Assembly (NCBI GenBank): GCA_947492575.1
Contig: CANLNK010000001.1
Location: 806,001 to 870,000, forward strand
Origin: an uncultured Thalassotalea sp.
Lineage (GTDB): Bacteria > Pseudomonadota > Gammaproteobacteria > Enterobacterales > Alteromonadaceae
Reading direction: 5' to 3'
DNA: 64,000 nt
Of this stretch, positions 13,101 through 21,620 are shown piece after piece. The translations under genes were made by a program, and so were the position numbers. Numbering within the stretch: the stretch's first letter is position 1; each line of letters begins with the position of its first letter. Below the pieces are notes generated by a model. It worked only from the letters and a program-made list of their open reading frames with translations. It had not been told where the DNA came from and did not search any database.

Positions 13101-13428
13101 CATCGCTAAACTTGAAGCAGATTACGCGGCAATTCAAGCAGAGCTAAACGCGATTAACTTTGAACTATACGGTTTAGAGTCACGCGATCGTAAGGGTGCC
13201 AAGCCAGCGAATATCGCTAGTCGCCTAGGTTACGCAATGTCTGGTGCGGGTAATTCTTTTGGCCCAACACAGCAACATCGCGAGCAGTTAGGCTATGCGC
13301 TAGAAGGCTTAAATGCTGTTTCTAAGCGTATTAGTGCGCTGCAAGAAACTAGGTTACCAGCGTTACAAAAAGCGATTGTTGATGCTAAAGGTCCTTGGAC
13401 TGCAGGTGCAGCGCTAATCAATGAGTAG
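10153..13428 (+). CDS. Secreted BNR/sortilin-like beta-propeller protein (first paralogue)
   Basis: 1091 residues with a Sec signal peptide (MKKLLQVAIAASLAISSADVLA). The first ~750 residues carry many Asp-box repeats, seen as SLDGGKTW, TTDGGETW, SDDGGETW, SDDGGKTW, SDDRGDSW, TTDGGKNW and VDGGKKW, which are the blade hairpins of BNR/sortilin propellers. A C-terminal Ig-like segment (GLHRVTWNM) and a helical tail (about 930-1085) follow. These proteins are often labelled glycosyl hydrolase, but the Asp-box is only a fold marker and the arginine triad of sialidases is not evident. Probably periplasmic or cell-surface. Two relatives lie at 59.0 and 62.6 kb. Confidence 0.85.
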   Translation: MKKLLQVAIAASLAISSADVLAYKSKDADSSLFKSSTFNAMEMRNIGPAYMSGRIADIAVDQNNPSTWYTAVGSGGVWKTVNAGTTWTPIFDKQAVYSTGDVTIDPSNSDIIWVGTGENNGGRHISFGDGIYKSLDGGKTWKNMGLKDSERISDIIIHPTNSDIVWAAVQGPLWSSGGERGLYKTTDGGETWKQVLTPDDEWTGVTSLLIDPRNPNKLYAATWSRQRTVASYVGTGPGAGIHTSDDGGETWTELKTGLPAGNMGKIGMAISPVNPDVVYATIETDNRKGGFYRSENRGASWTKMSDEVGGGTGPHYYQEIFADQHQMDRVYIASNYSKVSDDGGKTWTPISTKRKHVDDHAFAFHPTDPDFVLIGSDGGIYMSHDRMETWRYISNLPLTQFYKVAPDDAEPFYTVYAGAQDNSTQGGPSRTKRSEGIKNKDWFLTLGGDGHQPAVEPGNPDIMYSQWQQGNLMRHDLKTRENVYIKPQARPGEPAERFNWDAPINVSSHDPKRIYHASQRVWRSDDRGDSWTPISGDLTKDGNRMHMPMMGRTWSVEAGWDIYAMSNFHTIANFSESPVDENILWVGTDDGLIQVTTDGGKNWKKIDLKKVKGVPANAYVNDIRADLFDPNTVYVALDNHKEGDFKPYLIKSTNLGKKWTSLAEDLPEKHLVWRIVQDHVNKDLLFIGTEFGIFFTVDGGKKWLELDGGMPTISTRDVKIQRRENDLVAGTFGRGIYILDDYAPLRQLTAKTMEQDALLFAPSRPVKWFRLDGNHANTDGDDRYVAKNPAHGATLTYFLKDSLLTAKQKRQAEEKKMVKDEKYPKYPSWEAIEKENQEAKPAVYLEITDANGNFVNRVAGKTKKGLHRVTWNMTYAKGSAITGKKASGWSPMGRGLMAAPGMYTATLYKRVGSEVTQLASPVEFELKPIFEGALASASSADVLKYGQEVAQVERRSSAAGAVLKNLEKTMKSVRTAIDRTPGDIAKLEADYAAIQAELNAINFELYGLESRDRKGAKPANIASRLGYAMSGAGNSFGPTQQHREQLGYALEGLNAVSKRISALQETRLPALQKAIVDAKGPWTAGAALINE

Positions 13429-13462
13429 CGTTCACATCAGAAATGGCTTTTAAGCGATAACG

Positions 13463-13494
13463 AAAAACGGCACTTTAATAAGTGCCGTTTTTTA
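13463..13494 (+). terminator. Rho-independent terminator of the first BNR gene
   Basis: AAACGGCACTT and AAGTGCCGTTT form an 11-bp stem with a TAAT loop, followed by TTTT. The A-run before the stem means it could also serve the convergent minus-strand gene. Confidence 0.92.
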
Positions 13495-13524
13495 TTGCCA
13501 ACGCATTTGCAAAGAGATATTTGT

Positions 13525-14124
13525 TTATTCTTTTTGCTCTCTGCGTTTTTGCGCCAATGCTTGTAGCTGTTTAGATTGTTGGTGCAAACTGTGCCTTACG
13601 AGCGTTTCTTGGTCTTCCTCACGAATAAATTCAAAGATCACTTTGTGGTTGAAACCTGTTTCAGTTTTAATGCTCTCCACTACTTGCCCAATACAGTACA
13701 CTGCGCAATTTTCTTCCAGTAGAAATATTTTCATCTCTAAACGCTGGAGTAGTTCAAAGCTTTGGTCGCTGTTAAAAATAACGCCGCCACCACCAAAATG
13801 TAGTCCTTGAAAACGCTTATCTTCATCGTCTTGCTGGCTTAAAATATAACCCACCAGTAAGTCTATCTTGTGTGACTGATGATTAAGGAAATCAGCAAGC
13901 TGCGTCGCTACGCTGCTAAGCCCTTGGATGGAGCGAATGGCAGATTGGTCTATATTGACCATGTCGCTTGCCATTTTAAATGGTAGTGGCATGCTGTTAA
14001 GAAATTGGTCGTAGCTGGTGATTTCATCTTGCTTGATTGCAGTGATATTGACGTTGAATTCGTGGTCTATTGAAAAGAATTCATCAAATTGTTGCAATTT
14101 AGTTTGCAGATCATTTTCTGTCAT
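13525..14124 (-). CDS. PilZ-like domain protein, probable c-di-GMP-related
   Basis: 199 residues, soluble, no signal peptide. The C-terminal part (about residues 105-180) reads like a PilZ barrel: a glycine-rich turn (LHFGGGGVIF), a hydrophobic strand (LEMKIFLLEE), a VVESIK strand and an FEFIREEDQETLVRHSL ending, then a helical QLQALAQKRRE tail. The N-terminal RxxxR that contacts c-di-GMP in classic PilZ domains is not evident, so it may be a degenerate PilZ. Divergent from the GNAT gene with 67 bases between starts. Confidence 0.5.
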   Translation of the reverse strand: MTENDLQTKLQQFDEFFSIDHEFNVNITAIKQDEITSYDQFLNSMPLPFKMASDMVNIDQSAIRSIQGLSSVATQLADFLNHQSHKIDLLVGYILSQQDDEDKRFQGLHFGGGGVIFNSDQSFELLQRLEMKIFLLEENCAVYCIGQVVESIKTETGFNHKVIFEFIREEDQETLVRHSLHQQSKQLQALAQKRREQKE

Positions 14125-14191
14125 GTGATAGCCTTGGTACCCATCGATTTGGGTAAGTATTCAATATTTAGCGCATTTTTTCGAGTTCTTT

Positions 14192-14794
14192 ATGGATAAC
14201 AAATCAATTAATGACAATCACTCCGCCAACTTCAGCTACGATATTTGCACAGAATCATCTAACGATGTGCGTGCTATTTATCGTGTTATTCAGTCGGCAT
14301 TTGCAAGTGCACAGCAGAGCGATGGCAATGAACAGGACATTGTCAATGAATTAAGGGAAGACGGCGACCTAACGGTATCGCTTGTCGCCAAACTTAAGGC
14401 AGTTGATGGCAATGAAGTGAGTGACAATAAAGTCATTGGCCATGTGGCGTTTTCGCCAGTGTTAATAGTCAACGATGATGAAATGATAAGAGGTTACTTC
14501 GGTTTGGCGCCTGTTTCAGTGTTGCCAGAATATCAAGGCGCGGGTGTTGCCAATGCTCTGATCAAACATGGGCTAAAGGCTATTGAAGCACTTGGCGCAA
14601 AAGGCTGTGTTGTATTGGGTGAGCCGAAATATTACCAGCGCTTTGGTTTTGAATTTGAGCCGGACGTTTCATACCCTGGCGTGCCGGCAGAATATTCAGA
14701 CTATTTTAGGGTCATACATTTTGTCGTGTCTGCCGGTAATGAGCATTCAGTTAAAGGTGCGGTGCAATATGCCCCGGCATTTTCGCCAGCCTAG
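14192..14794 (+). CDS. GNAT-family N-acetyltransferase (YhbS-like)
   Basis: 200 residues. The GNAT core is visible: IGHVAFSPV (beta 4), GLAPVSVLPEYQGAGVANALIKHGL (acetyl-CoA pyrophosphate loop, Q-x-x-G-x-A) and GCVVLGEPKYYQRFGF, a block characteristic of the YhbS-type subgroup. The substrate is unknown. Long polar N-terminus of about 20 residues before the domain. Monocistronic, upstream of lolC. Confidence 0.85.
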   Translation: MDNKSINDNHSANFSYDICTESSNDVRAIYRVIQSAFASAQQSDGNEQDIVNELREDGDLTVSLVAKLKAVDGNEVSDNKVIGHVAFSPVLIVNDDEMIRGYFGLAPVSVLPEYQGAGVANALIKHGLKAIEALGAKGCVVLGEPKYYQRFGFEFEPDVSYPGVPAEYSDYFRVIHFVVSAGNEHSVKGAVQYAPAFSPA

Positions 14795-14900
14795 TGTTTT
14801 ATATTGACTAACCCATTTAATAATCAGGTGTGCGTGGGCAGAGCGTATGTTATGCTCGCGATAATTTTTATGAAGAATATTCAACGGTTTGGCGTTTAGC

Positions 14901-16124
14901 ATGTTTCAGCCGCTTAGTGCATTTATTGGCTTGCGTTATAGCCAAAGTCGAAGTCGTAAAGGCTTTGTCTCTTTCATCACGTTTTTTTCAATAGCAGGGA
15001 TTTTATTAGGCGTAGCCTCTCTAATTACTGTCGTTTCGGTAATGAATGGTTTTGAAGGTGAGCTTAAAAAACGGGTATTGGGGTTAATTCCACACGTCAT
15101 CATTGAAACAGAACAACCGTTCGAACAGGTCAGAAAATCTTTGCTTGCCTATCCGGAAATCAGCAATGTAACGCCGTTTGAGCAAACAGAGGCACTAATT
15201 CAGTCGACCTCGACGATGTCGGGTATTTTGGTTCAAGGGGTTAACCCTGATATTGAAAACAGCAGTATTGTAGAACACAACATGGTGGTCGGCAATTTTA
15301 GTAGCCTAGCAGAAAAGGGGTATAACGTTGTCATAGGGCAGGCATTGGCTAACAAGTTAAATGTCACGATGGGTGATAAGCTACGTATCATCTTGCCTAA
15401 TAAAACTCTGTTTACCCCGATGGGAAGAGTCCCCGTTCAACGAACTTTCAACATTACAGGTATCTTCAATGTTGGCTCACAAGTCGATGATGCTGTTGTG
15501 TACGTGAGCCATATTGCTGCTCAAAAACTCTTACGTAAACGCAGTTCAGAAGTAGGCTCTGCAAGACTTTATCTTAACGATGCGTTTGCGGTGGACATGT
15601 TGCTGGGTAAATTGGCGGCGAATGAGTCATTAACTATTACTGAAATTACCAGTTGGAAAGATAGCCAAGGTAGTCTTTTTGCCGCGGTTAAAATGGAAAA
15701 AAATATGATGTGGTTGATGCTAAGCCTAATTGTTGGTATCGCCGCATTTAATATCGTCTCGGCATTGATCATGGTGGTCAATGACAAGCAGGGTGAAATT
15801 AGTATTTTACAAACCATGGGCATGGACAAGGCAGGCATTATTCAAGTGTTTATCACTCAAGGCGTAGTGAATGGTACATGGGGCGTAGCGCTAGGCACTG
15901 TTACTGGGCTCGCTATGACGTTTGGTTTGAATCCCGCATTATCCGCCTTCGGCATAAATATTTTCGGTCCGGGCTATGTCAGCCAAGTGTTGCCGATTCA
16001 ATTAGAATGGCTTGATGTAGGCGTAATTGTTATCTCTGCATTTGCCATGAGCTTTCTAGCGACCTTGTATCCAGCGTATCGCGCATCAACCACTTTACCA
16101 GCAGAGGTTTTACGAAATGAGTAG
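14901..16124 (+). CDS. lolC: Lipoprotein-releasing system permease LolC
   Basis: Inner-membrane permease that, with LolE and the ATPase LolD, extracts mature lipoproteins and passes them to LolA. The frame could open at a TTG (14889), but the ATG at 14901 gives MFQPLSAFIGLRY, nearly the same start as LolE here. One N-terminal membrane helix (about 25-50), a large periplasmic domain, then three helices in the FtsX-type C-terminal domain from about residue 270. Overlaps lolD by 8 bases, which suggests translational coupling. Confidence 0.93.
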   Translation: MFQPLSAFIGLRYSQSRSRKGFVSFITFFSIAGILLGVASLITVVSVMNGFEGELKKRVLGLIPHVIIETEQPFEQVRKSLLAYPEISNVTPFEQTEALIQSTSTMSGILVQGVNPDIENSSIVEHNMVVGNFSSLAEKGYNVVIGQALANKLNVTMGDKLRIILPNKTLFTPMGRVPVQRTFNITGIFNVGSQVDDAVVYVSHIAAQKLLRKRSSEVGSARLYLNDAFAVDMLLGKLAANESLTITEITSWKDSQGSLFAAVKMEKNMMWLMLSLIVGIAAFNIVSALIMVVNDKQGEISILQTMGMDKAGIIQVFITQGVVNGTWGVALGTVTGLAMTFGLNPALSAFGINIFGPGYVSQVLPIQLEWLDVGVIVISAFAMSFLATLYPAYRASTTLPAEVLRNE

Positions 16125-16809
16125 TGTCTTGCAATGTATTAATTTGTCGAAAAGCTATGTGCAAGGCAAAAATGAAACTCCAGTACTGTCAGAGTTATCA
16201 TTAGATGTGAAACGTGGCGAGCTACTGGCAATTGTTGGTAGTTCAGGCTGTGGTAAAAGTACCTTTCTACATCTGGCAGGCGCTTTAGATACTGCGACAA
16301 GTGGCCAAGTGTTAGTTCAAGGCACTGATTTATTTACGCTATCTGACAAAGAAAAAGCCAAGTTTCGCAACCAAAATATCGGCTTTATCTACCAGTTTCA
16401 TCATTTGATGATGGAGTTCTCTGCACTTGAAAATGTTGCCATGCCCCTCATGATTGCTGGCGAAAGTGCAAAAATAGCGACAGATAAAGCCCGTGAAATG
16501 CTCGAGAAAGTAGGTCTGTCACACCGCGTAAAACATCGCCCAGCGGAGCTTTCAGGTGGTGAACGCCAGCGTGTCGCAATTGCGAGAGCGCTCGTGACCA
16601 GCCCAGCATTAGTGCTTGCTGACGAACCGACAGGTAACCTTGATTTCGATACCGCGCAGCAAATTTACCAGCTTATCAAGGAACTTAATCAAGAACTTTC
16701 GATTAGCTTTGTGGTGGTGACTCATGACTTGGCGCTTGCCGCTAAGATGGACCGCCAATTGCGTTTAGATCACGGCAAGCTTTCTTCGCTTGTGGTGCAA
16801 GTTAAGTAA
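16117..16809 (+). CDS. lolD: Lipoprotein-releasing system ATPase LolD
   Basis: 230-residue ABC ATPase. Walker A GSSGCGKST, signature LSGGERQRVAIARAL, Walker B ALVLADEPTGNLD and switch His in VVVTHD are all present. The QFHHLMMEFSALENVAMPL stretch is the LolD-specific region that contacts the LolC/LolE coupling helices. Located between lolC (8-base overlap) and lolE. Confidence 0.96.
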   Translation: MSSVLQCINLSKSYVQGKNETPVLSELSLDVKRGELLAIVGSSGCGKSTFLHLAGALDTATSGQVLVQGTDLFTLSDKEKAKFRNQNIGFIYQFHHLMMEFSALENVAMPLMIAGESAKIATDKAREMLEKVGLSHRVKHRPAELSGGERQRVAIARALVTSPALVLADEPTGNLDFDTAQQIYQLIKELNQELSISFVVVTHDLALAAKMDRQLRLDHGKLSSLVVQVK

Positions 16810-16900
16810 CGAGGTTATCAAGAGTGAACGACTTAACTTGTTATTTAGCCTACTCATATAACAGAGTAACTCGCAACATCGGCACAATAATGGGGGCGTT

Positions 16901-18181
16901 ATGTTTCAGCCGCTAAGTTTATTTGTTGGTTTGCGATATATTCGTCAGCGTCAGGGTAACGGCTTTGCTAAGTTTATTTCAGCGGCTTCTACCATTGGTA
17001 TTGCGATTGGTGTAATGGTGCTGATTATTGTACTGTCAGCCATGAATGGCTTTGAAAAGGCGCTCGCAGACAAGCTTTTATCGATAGTACCGCACGCTGA
17101 GCTTATTTCTGTTAACGAACCCATGAACAATTGGCAGCGTAGGGCGAATCAACTTAATCAACACCCTCAAGTGCTAGCAACTGCACCTGTAATTAAGTTA
17201 ACGGGTATGTTGCAACGTAAAAATGAATTGAAGGCAGTAGAAATACGCGGTGTTGATGCCAAGCTAGAAACCTTAGTGAGTGACATCTCCAGCTACATCA
17301 CAGATGGCGATTGGCAACAAACGCTGAGTAATAACCAAATTGTCATAGGTAGCGGTGTCGCTAAAAAGCTCAACGTCAAAGTGGGCGATAAAATCCAAGT
17401 GCTTTTACCGCAAGTATCGCAGCAAGCAAACCGTAACAGTGGGCTGCAGCAGGGTTTTTCTCAGCAGTTTAAAGCGCCTAAACGTTTAAACGTTACTGTT
17501 GGTGCAGTATTTAAATTTGGCGGCATGATAGACGACACGCTAGCTTATCTTCCGTTGCAAATGGCAGCAGATGTTCAAGGCTATCAAGAAGGTTCTGTTC
17601 AAGGATTAAGAATAAAAGTAAATGATGTGTTTGCATCTCGCGAAACTGCACGCACACTGGCGTATCAACTTGATCACTACGTATATATATACGATTGGAC
17701 AGTAACAGAGGGGCATTTATTCAACGATATTCAGCTCGTACGCACTGTGATGTTTATCGTGATGGTTCTGGTGATTGCGGTAGCGAGCTTTAATATTGTT
17801 TCATCACTAATCATGGTGGTTAATGAGAAAAAAAGTGATATCGCAATTCTAAAAACCATGGGTGCTAGTAGACCCCAAATCATGACAATTTTTGTGATGC
17901 AAGGAATGAATAACGGCCTTGTTGGTGCGATATCTGGCGCGTTGCTTGGGGCTGTTGTGGCGAGTAATTTAACTGAAATTTTTAGCACTATTGAGCAAGC
18001 ACTTGGTACAAGCTTTCTCTCTGGAGATGTGTATTTTGTTGATTACTTACCAACAGATGTTATCACGAGCGACATATACGTTACCGCTGGCGTAGCATTA
18101 GTGATGAGTATATTGGCGACGCTTTACCCAGCGTGGCAAGCAGCGAAGGTGGAACCAGCACAAGTGCTTGGTCAAAGCTAA
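16901..18181 (+). CDS. lolE: Lipoprotein-releasing system permease LolE
   Basis: 426 residues, homologous to LolC in this operon (MFQPLSLFVGLRY start). One N-terminal helix (about 22-48), a large periplasmic domain, and three C-terminal helices (about 280-420) ending in LYPAWQAAKVEPAQVL. Forms the asymmetric permease with LolC. A 91-base gap separates it from lolD, larger than the lolC-lolD junction, but no terminator is seen there. Confidence 0.93.
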   Translation: MFQPLSLFVGLRYIRQRQGNGFAKFISAASTIGIAIGVMVLIIVLSAMNGFEKALADKLLSIVPHAELISVNEPMNNWQRRANQLNQHPQVLATAPVIKLTGMLQRKNELKAVEIRGVDAKLETLVSDISSYITDGDWQQTLSNNQIVIGSGVAKKLNVKVGDKIQVLLPQVSQQANRNSGLQQGFSQQFKAPKRLNVTVGAVFKFGGMIDDTLAYLPLQMAADVQGYQEGSVQGLRIKVNDVFASRETARTLAYQLDHYVYIYDWTVTEGHLFNDIQLVRTVMFIVMVLVIAVASFNIVSSLIMVVNEKKSDIAILKTMGASRPQIMTIFVMQGMNNGLVGAISGALLGAVVASNLTEIFSTIEQALGTSFLSGDVYFVDYLPTDVITSDIYVTAGVALVMSILATLYPAWQAAKVEPAQVLGQS

Positions 18182-18207
18182 AGAGCATTAGTCACAGGAA
18201 TAGAGGG

Positions 18208-18231
18208 CAGGTAAGTAAATGCACTTACCTG
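18208..18231. terminator. Stem-loop after lolE, probable weak terminator
   Basis: CAGGTAAGT (18208-18216) pairs with ACTTACCTG (18223-18231), 9 bp with a 6-base loop. The downstream U-tract is poor (TATTAAACT), so termination efficiency is doubtful. Confidence 0.5.
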
Positions 18232-18331
18232 TATTAAACTGATATTTGCACTTTAGTTATGGATTGCTCACGGGGTAACTTACGGATTACTTTCGGAATT
18301 ACTTGCGGATCAGTTGTCTGTTATTTGCGCA

Positions 18332-18844
18332 TTACTTGCGTAAGGAACGCTTTTGCCATTCGCGAGCGACTGAGTAACGCCACAATATTTGAATACCAAA
18401 ATAGCCAATAATGGCGAACGTTACAGCGAGCACACCACAGCCGACGATAAATGCAGGCCCTATCGTTTGCACACTTTCAACTACCCATTGCCAAGAGGCT
18501 TCAAAGGCAAAGGGTTGTTCATCTGCCCCTACCACCCAAGTTCCTACGATGTAACATGCATAGAATATAGCAGGCATAGTGAGAGGGTTAGTTATCCAAA
18601 CAAGTGCCACAGACAATGGTAAATTCGAATGTACTATAATAGCTACACCTGCTGCTAGCAGCATTTGAAATGGAACTGGCACAAAGGCAAAGAACAAGCC
18701 GACCGCAAACGCTTTGGCGACACTGCGTCGGTTTAAGTGCCATAAATTCGCGTTATGCAATAAATCACCAAATATCTGTAAGTGTTTATTTGACTTAATA
18801 GTGTGATGATCAGGCATGATCTTTCTGATGGTTTTCTTTGGCAT
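18332..18844 (-). CDS. DUF2062-family membrane protein
   Basis: 170 residues. After an NLWHLNRRSVAKAF motif come hydrophobic segments at about residues 45-70, 80-105 and 125-155. NRxSVAxAFAVGLFFAFVPVPFQM and TNPLTMPAIFYACYIVG are characteristic of DUF2062, a small membrane family often found beside lolE/comEC in gammaproteobacteria. Function unknown. Divergent from comEC, only 35 bases between the two starts, so their promoters must overlap. Confidence 0.85.
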   Translation of the reverse strand: MPKKTIRKIMPDHHTIKSNKHLQIFGDLLHNANLWHLNRRSVAKAFAVGLFFAFVPVPFQMLLAAGVAIIVHSNLPLSVALVWITNPLTMPAIFYACYIVGTWVVGADEQPFAFEASWQWVVESVQTIGPAFIVGCGVLAVTFAIIGYFGIQILWRYSVAREWQKRSLRK

Positions 18845-18879
18845 AACTCTCGATAACTAACAGGGAATCGAAAACCACT

Positions 18880-21540
18880 ATGGAACGGTGGCTACTCAGC
18901 TTCATTTTGGGCGCTATTTTGTCACTTTTACCTAGTCAAGTGCCAGCGCTTTTTTATGAATATTTATTGATTACATCAATCTTAATCTGGCTTTGTTTTG
19001 CAAAGCTGCGTCTCATAGCCAGTTTTTCACTTGGTTTATTATGTATATGGAGCCATAGCAGCGATTATCAAGGCGTTTGGCAGGTAAACCAGATTAATCC
19101 TGACCACTATTTTTATCAACGCCACCAAGCCACTGTTGAAGTAATTGATATTCCATACAAAAAAGGGGCTAACTGGCACTTTATTGCCAACGTAGTAGCC
19201 CTAGACAGTAAACCGCTTACACGTCCATTTCTGGCAAAACTTAGAGCCCCGATATTCGTCAGTAGCAAAGTTGACGAAAGCGACGATATAGAAATACGCT
19301 TTGCCAATGGCGACACCATCACTGCAGCAATCAAACTTAAGCCCGCGCATGGGTTAGCAAACCCAGGTGGTTTTAGTTATCAGCGCTGGCTCAGGAGCAA
19401 AAACATTAGTGCAACGGGCTATGTTCCTAGTAATGGTGAAATGCTAATTCAGTCTGCAAAACCAAGCTTGCGTTCAACGTTGCACCAAAGTTTTTCATCG
19501 TTGATTGCTAATAGTGAACACTCACATTTACTGCTTGCTCTTACGTTTGGTGAGCGTTCAAGGTTTACTCAAGAGACTTGGCAGGTGCTAACGGCGACAG
19601 GCACTCAGCATTTAGTGGCTATTTCAGGCTTGCATATTGGGTTAGTTGTGGGTTTTTGCTCATTGGCTGTACTTTGGATTCTACGTTTCATGCCGTTTGC
19701 GTTGTTAAATATTGGTTGGAGGCGCCAGCTAACGCGTTTTAACGCACGAATCATCGTGGTTCTGCTATCTGCGTTGGGAAGTGTTTTTTACAGCTATCTA
19801 GCCAATTTTTCTGTGCCAACTGTCAGAGCATTGATCTTCTGTCTTATTTGGAGTTTGGGACAAGTTCTGCCCTTACTCGTGAATAGTAGTGCTTTTGCCT
19901 CGCGAAGTGACAATGTTATCGCAAGCTGCCTGCGGGCGATAGCGGCGAGCTTTGTATTAACACCGAGTCGATTGGTCTTATTCTCGATGACTGCAACGAT
20001 TTTGGTGTTACCCTCCAGTATTTACAGTACTGGCTTTTGGCTGTCTTATATCGCTGTAATTGTCATCATGTTGATTTGGTGGAGTTATGCGTGCTTTATC
20101 AAAGACTATAACGGTATGAAGCGCTATGTTCTGTCATTAGCGGTGCTACAGGTTGGTTTGAGTGTGCTGATGATCCCCATCACCGCGCTGGCGTTTCAAC
20201 AATTTTCAGTGGTGGCTATTCTGGCGAACTTAGTTGCGTTGCCCTTAGTAAGTTTGGTGACAATGCCTGCAATATTCCTTGCTTTGTTGTTAACGCCACT
20301 TTCACAGCTGCACGTTATTGCCAAACTAAATCAGCTGGTTATTGAACTAGCTGACGGCAGTTTAGCATTGCTTTGGCAGTATCTGATGAGCCTAGCTGAC
20401 TATCAGTGGAGTTATGTCAAACTATCGCAAACAGATGTGATTTTGGCGGTAGCGACAACAGTTTTGTTAGTTATTATCGTGCTCGTGAACGGCATTAAGC
20501 CGCGTCTAGCTTGGCGTCATTCACGAAATGTTGCCTATTTTGCTAGTTTCGCTTTCGCTCTAGTTGTTGGATTCATTCCTGCGTCAACGCCTGCCTCAAA
20601 CGCCACATCGACAAAGGTCTCAAGCGTTAGCCTTGATGATTTCAACAATGATTTCGAGCCACGCACTAGTGATTGGGCATTGACGATGCTGGATGTCGGG
20701 CAGGGGCTGGCACTCGTGATTGAGCGGCATGGCAGGGCATTGATTTATGATACTGGTAACAGCTATCCATCTGGTTGGAATATGGCAGAAGCGGTGATCA
20801 TTCCTTATTTGCGTCATCAATCACTCAGTCCTGATAAACTCATCATTAGCCATGATGACCAAGATCACGCCGGCGGTTTATCACTACTACTAAACAAGTT
20901 TCCACATATGAAATTGATGTTTAACCAGAAGCTAAACCAGAAAATAAGCCAGCAACAATACCAACAACAGTCGCTACCCATATTTGCGCCTATATCCATA
21001 CCAGTAGCCAATAAAAACAACGATGGCCTTGCTTTCTCAATTGGCCAACCTCATATCGCTTGTAAAGCAGGTGATAAATTCAGTTGGCAAGGCTTAAATA
21101 TAAAAGTGTTATGGCCTTTGGTAATAGCCGCCGGTGAAAATGATGATTCGTGTGTGCTGCTGGTAAGCGAGATTGTCGACGGGAAGAAAACGCATCAAGC
21201 CTTGATTACCGGTGATATTAGTAGTCGTGTCGAGCGGCAGTTAATTAGTCGCTATCCGGCGTTGAACGCTAGGGTGCTAGTGGCACCTCATCACGGGTCT
21301 AAATCATCATCTAGCAAATCTTTTATCAATGTTGTTAAACCTGAATATGTGTTGTTTAGTGCTGGTTACTTGCACCATTGGCGAATGCCTAATAGTGATG
21401 TAGTTGCTCGTTATCATCGTACTGGCGTTGTCAGCTATAACACGGCAGAGCATGGCATGGTAAAAGTGAAATTTTCGAAAGGACAAGTAAAGGTTGATAG
21501 TTATCGACGAGATTACTTTCCTTACTGGTTCGCTAATTAA
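18880..21540 (+). CDS. comEC: ComEC/Rec2 family DNA-internalisation protein
   Basis: 886 residues in the usual three parts: an N-terminal DUF4131-like region with membrane helices (residues 1-60), the Competence membrane domain (about 210-560; LVAISGLHIGLVVGF motif) and a C-terminal metallo-beta-lactamase domain (from about 600; SHDDQDHAGG, LITGDI, APHHGSKSSSS). Forms the inner-membrane channel for single-stranded DNA in natural transformation, with the lactamase domain as putative nuclease. It precedes msbA as YcaI does in E. coli; other competence genes are not in the window. Confidence 0.93.
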   Translation: MERWLLSFILGAILSLLPSQVPALFYEYLLITSILIWLCFAKLRLIASFSLGLLCIWSHSSDYQGVWQVNQINPDHYFYQRHQATVEVIDIPYKKGANWHFIANVVALDSKPLTRPFLAKLRAPIFVSSKVDESDDIEIRFANGDTITAAIKLKPAHGLANPGGFSYQRWLRSKNISATGYVPSNGEMLIQSAKPSLRSTLHQSFSSLIANSEHSHLLLALTFGERSRFTQETWQVLTATGTQHLVAISGLHIGLVVGFCSLAVLWILRFMPFALLNIGWRRQLTRFNARIIVVLLSALGSVFYSYLANFSVPTVRALIFCLIWSLGQVLPLLVNSSAFASRSDNVIASCLRAIAASFVLTPSRLVLFSMTATILVLPSSIYSTGFWLSYIAVIVIMLIWWSYACFIKDYNGMKRYVLSLAVLQVGLSVLMIPITALAFQQFSVVAILANLVALPLVSLVTMPAIFLALLLTPLSQLHVIAKLNQLVIELADGSLALLWQYLMSLADYQWSYVKLSQTDVILAVATTVLLVIIVLVNGIKPRLAWRHSRNVAYFASFAFALVVGFIPASTPASNATSTKVSSVSLDDFNNDFEPRTSDWALTMLDVGQGLALVIERHGRALIYDTGNSYPSGWNMAEAVIIPYLRHQSLSPDKLIISHDDQDHAGGLSLLLNKFPHMKLMFNQKLNQKISQQQYQQQSLPIFAPISIPVANKNNDGLAFSIGQPHIACKAGDKFSWQGLNIKVLWPLVIAAGENDDSCVLLVSEIVDGKKTHQALITGDISSRVERQLISRYPALNARVLVAPHHGSKSSSSKSFINVVKPEYVLFSAGYLHHWRMPNSDVVARYHRTGVVSYNTAEHGMVKVKFSKGQVKVDSYRRDYFPYWFAN

Positions 21541-21620
21541 TGTTTCTGCTTAGCCTAAACAGTTGGTTGCGCTACCAATTAGCGATAGAATACGCGGATA
21601 TCATACAATAGAGTTTTTAT

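Noticed and set aside
10153-13428. Sialidase or other named glycoside hydrolase activity for the BNR proteins
   Set aside because: Asp-boxes define only the propeller fold; I could not find the arginine triad or RIP motif expected for sialidases.
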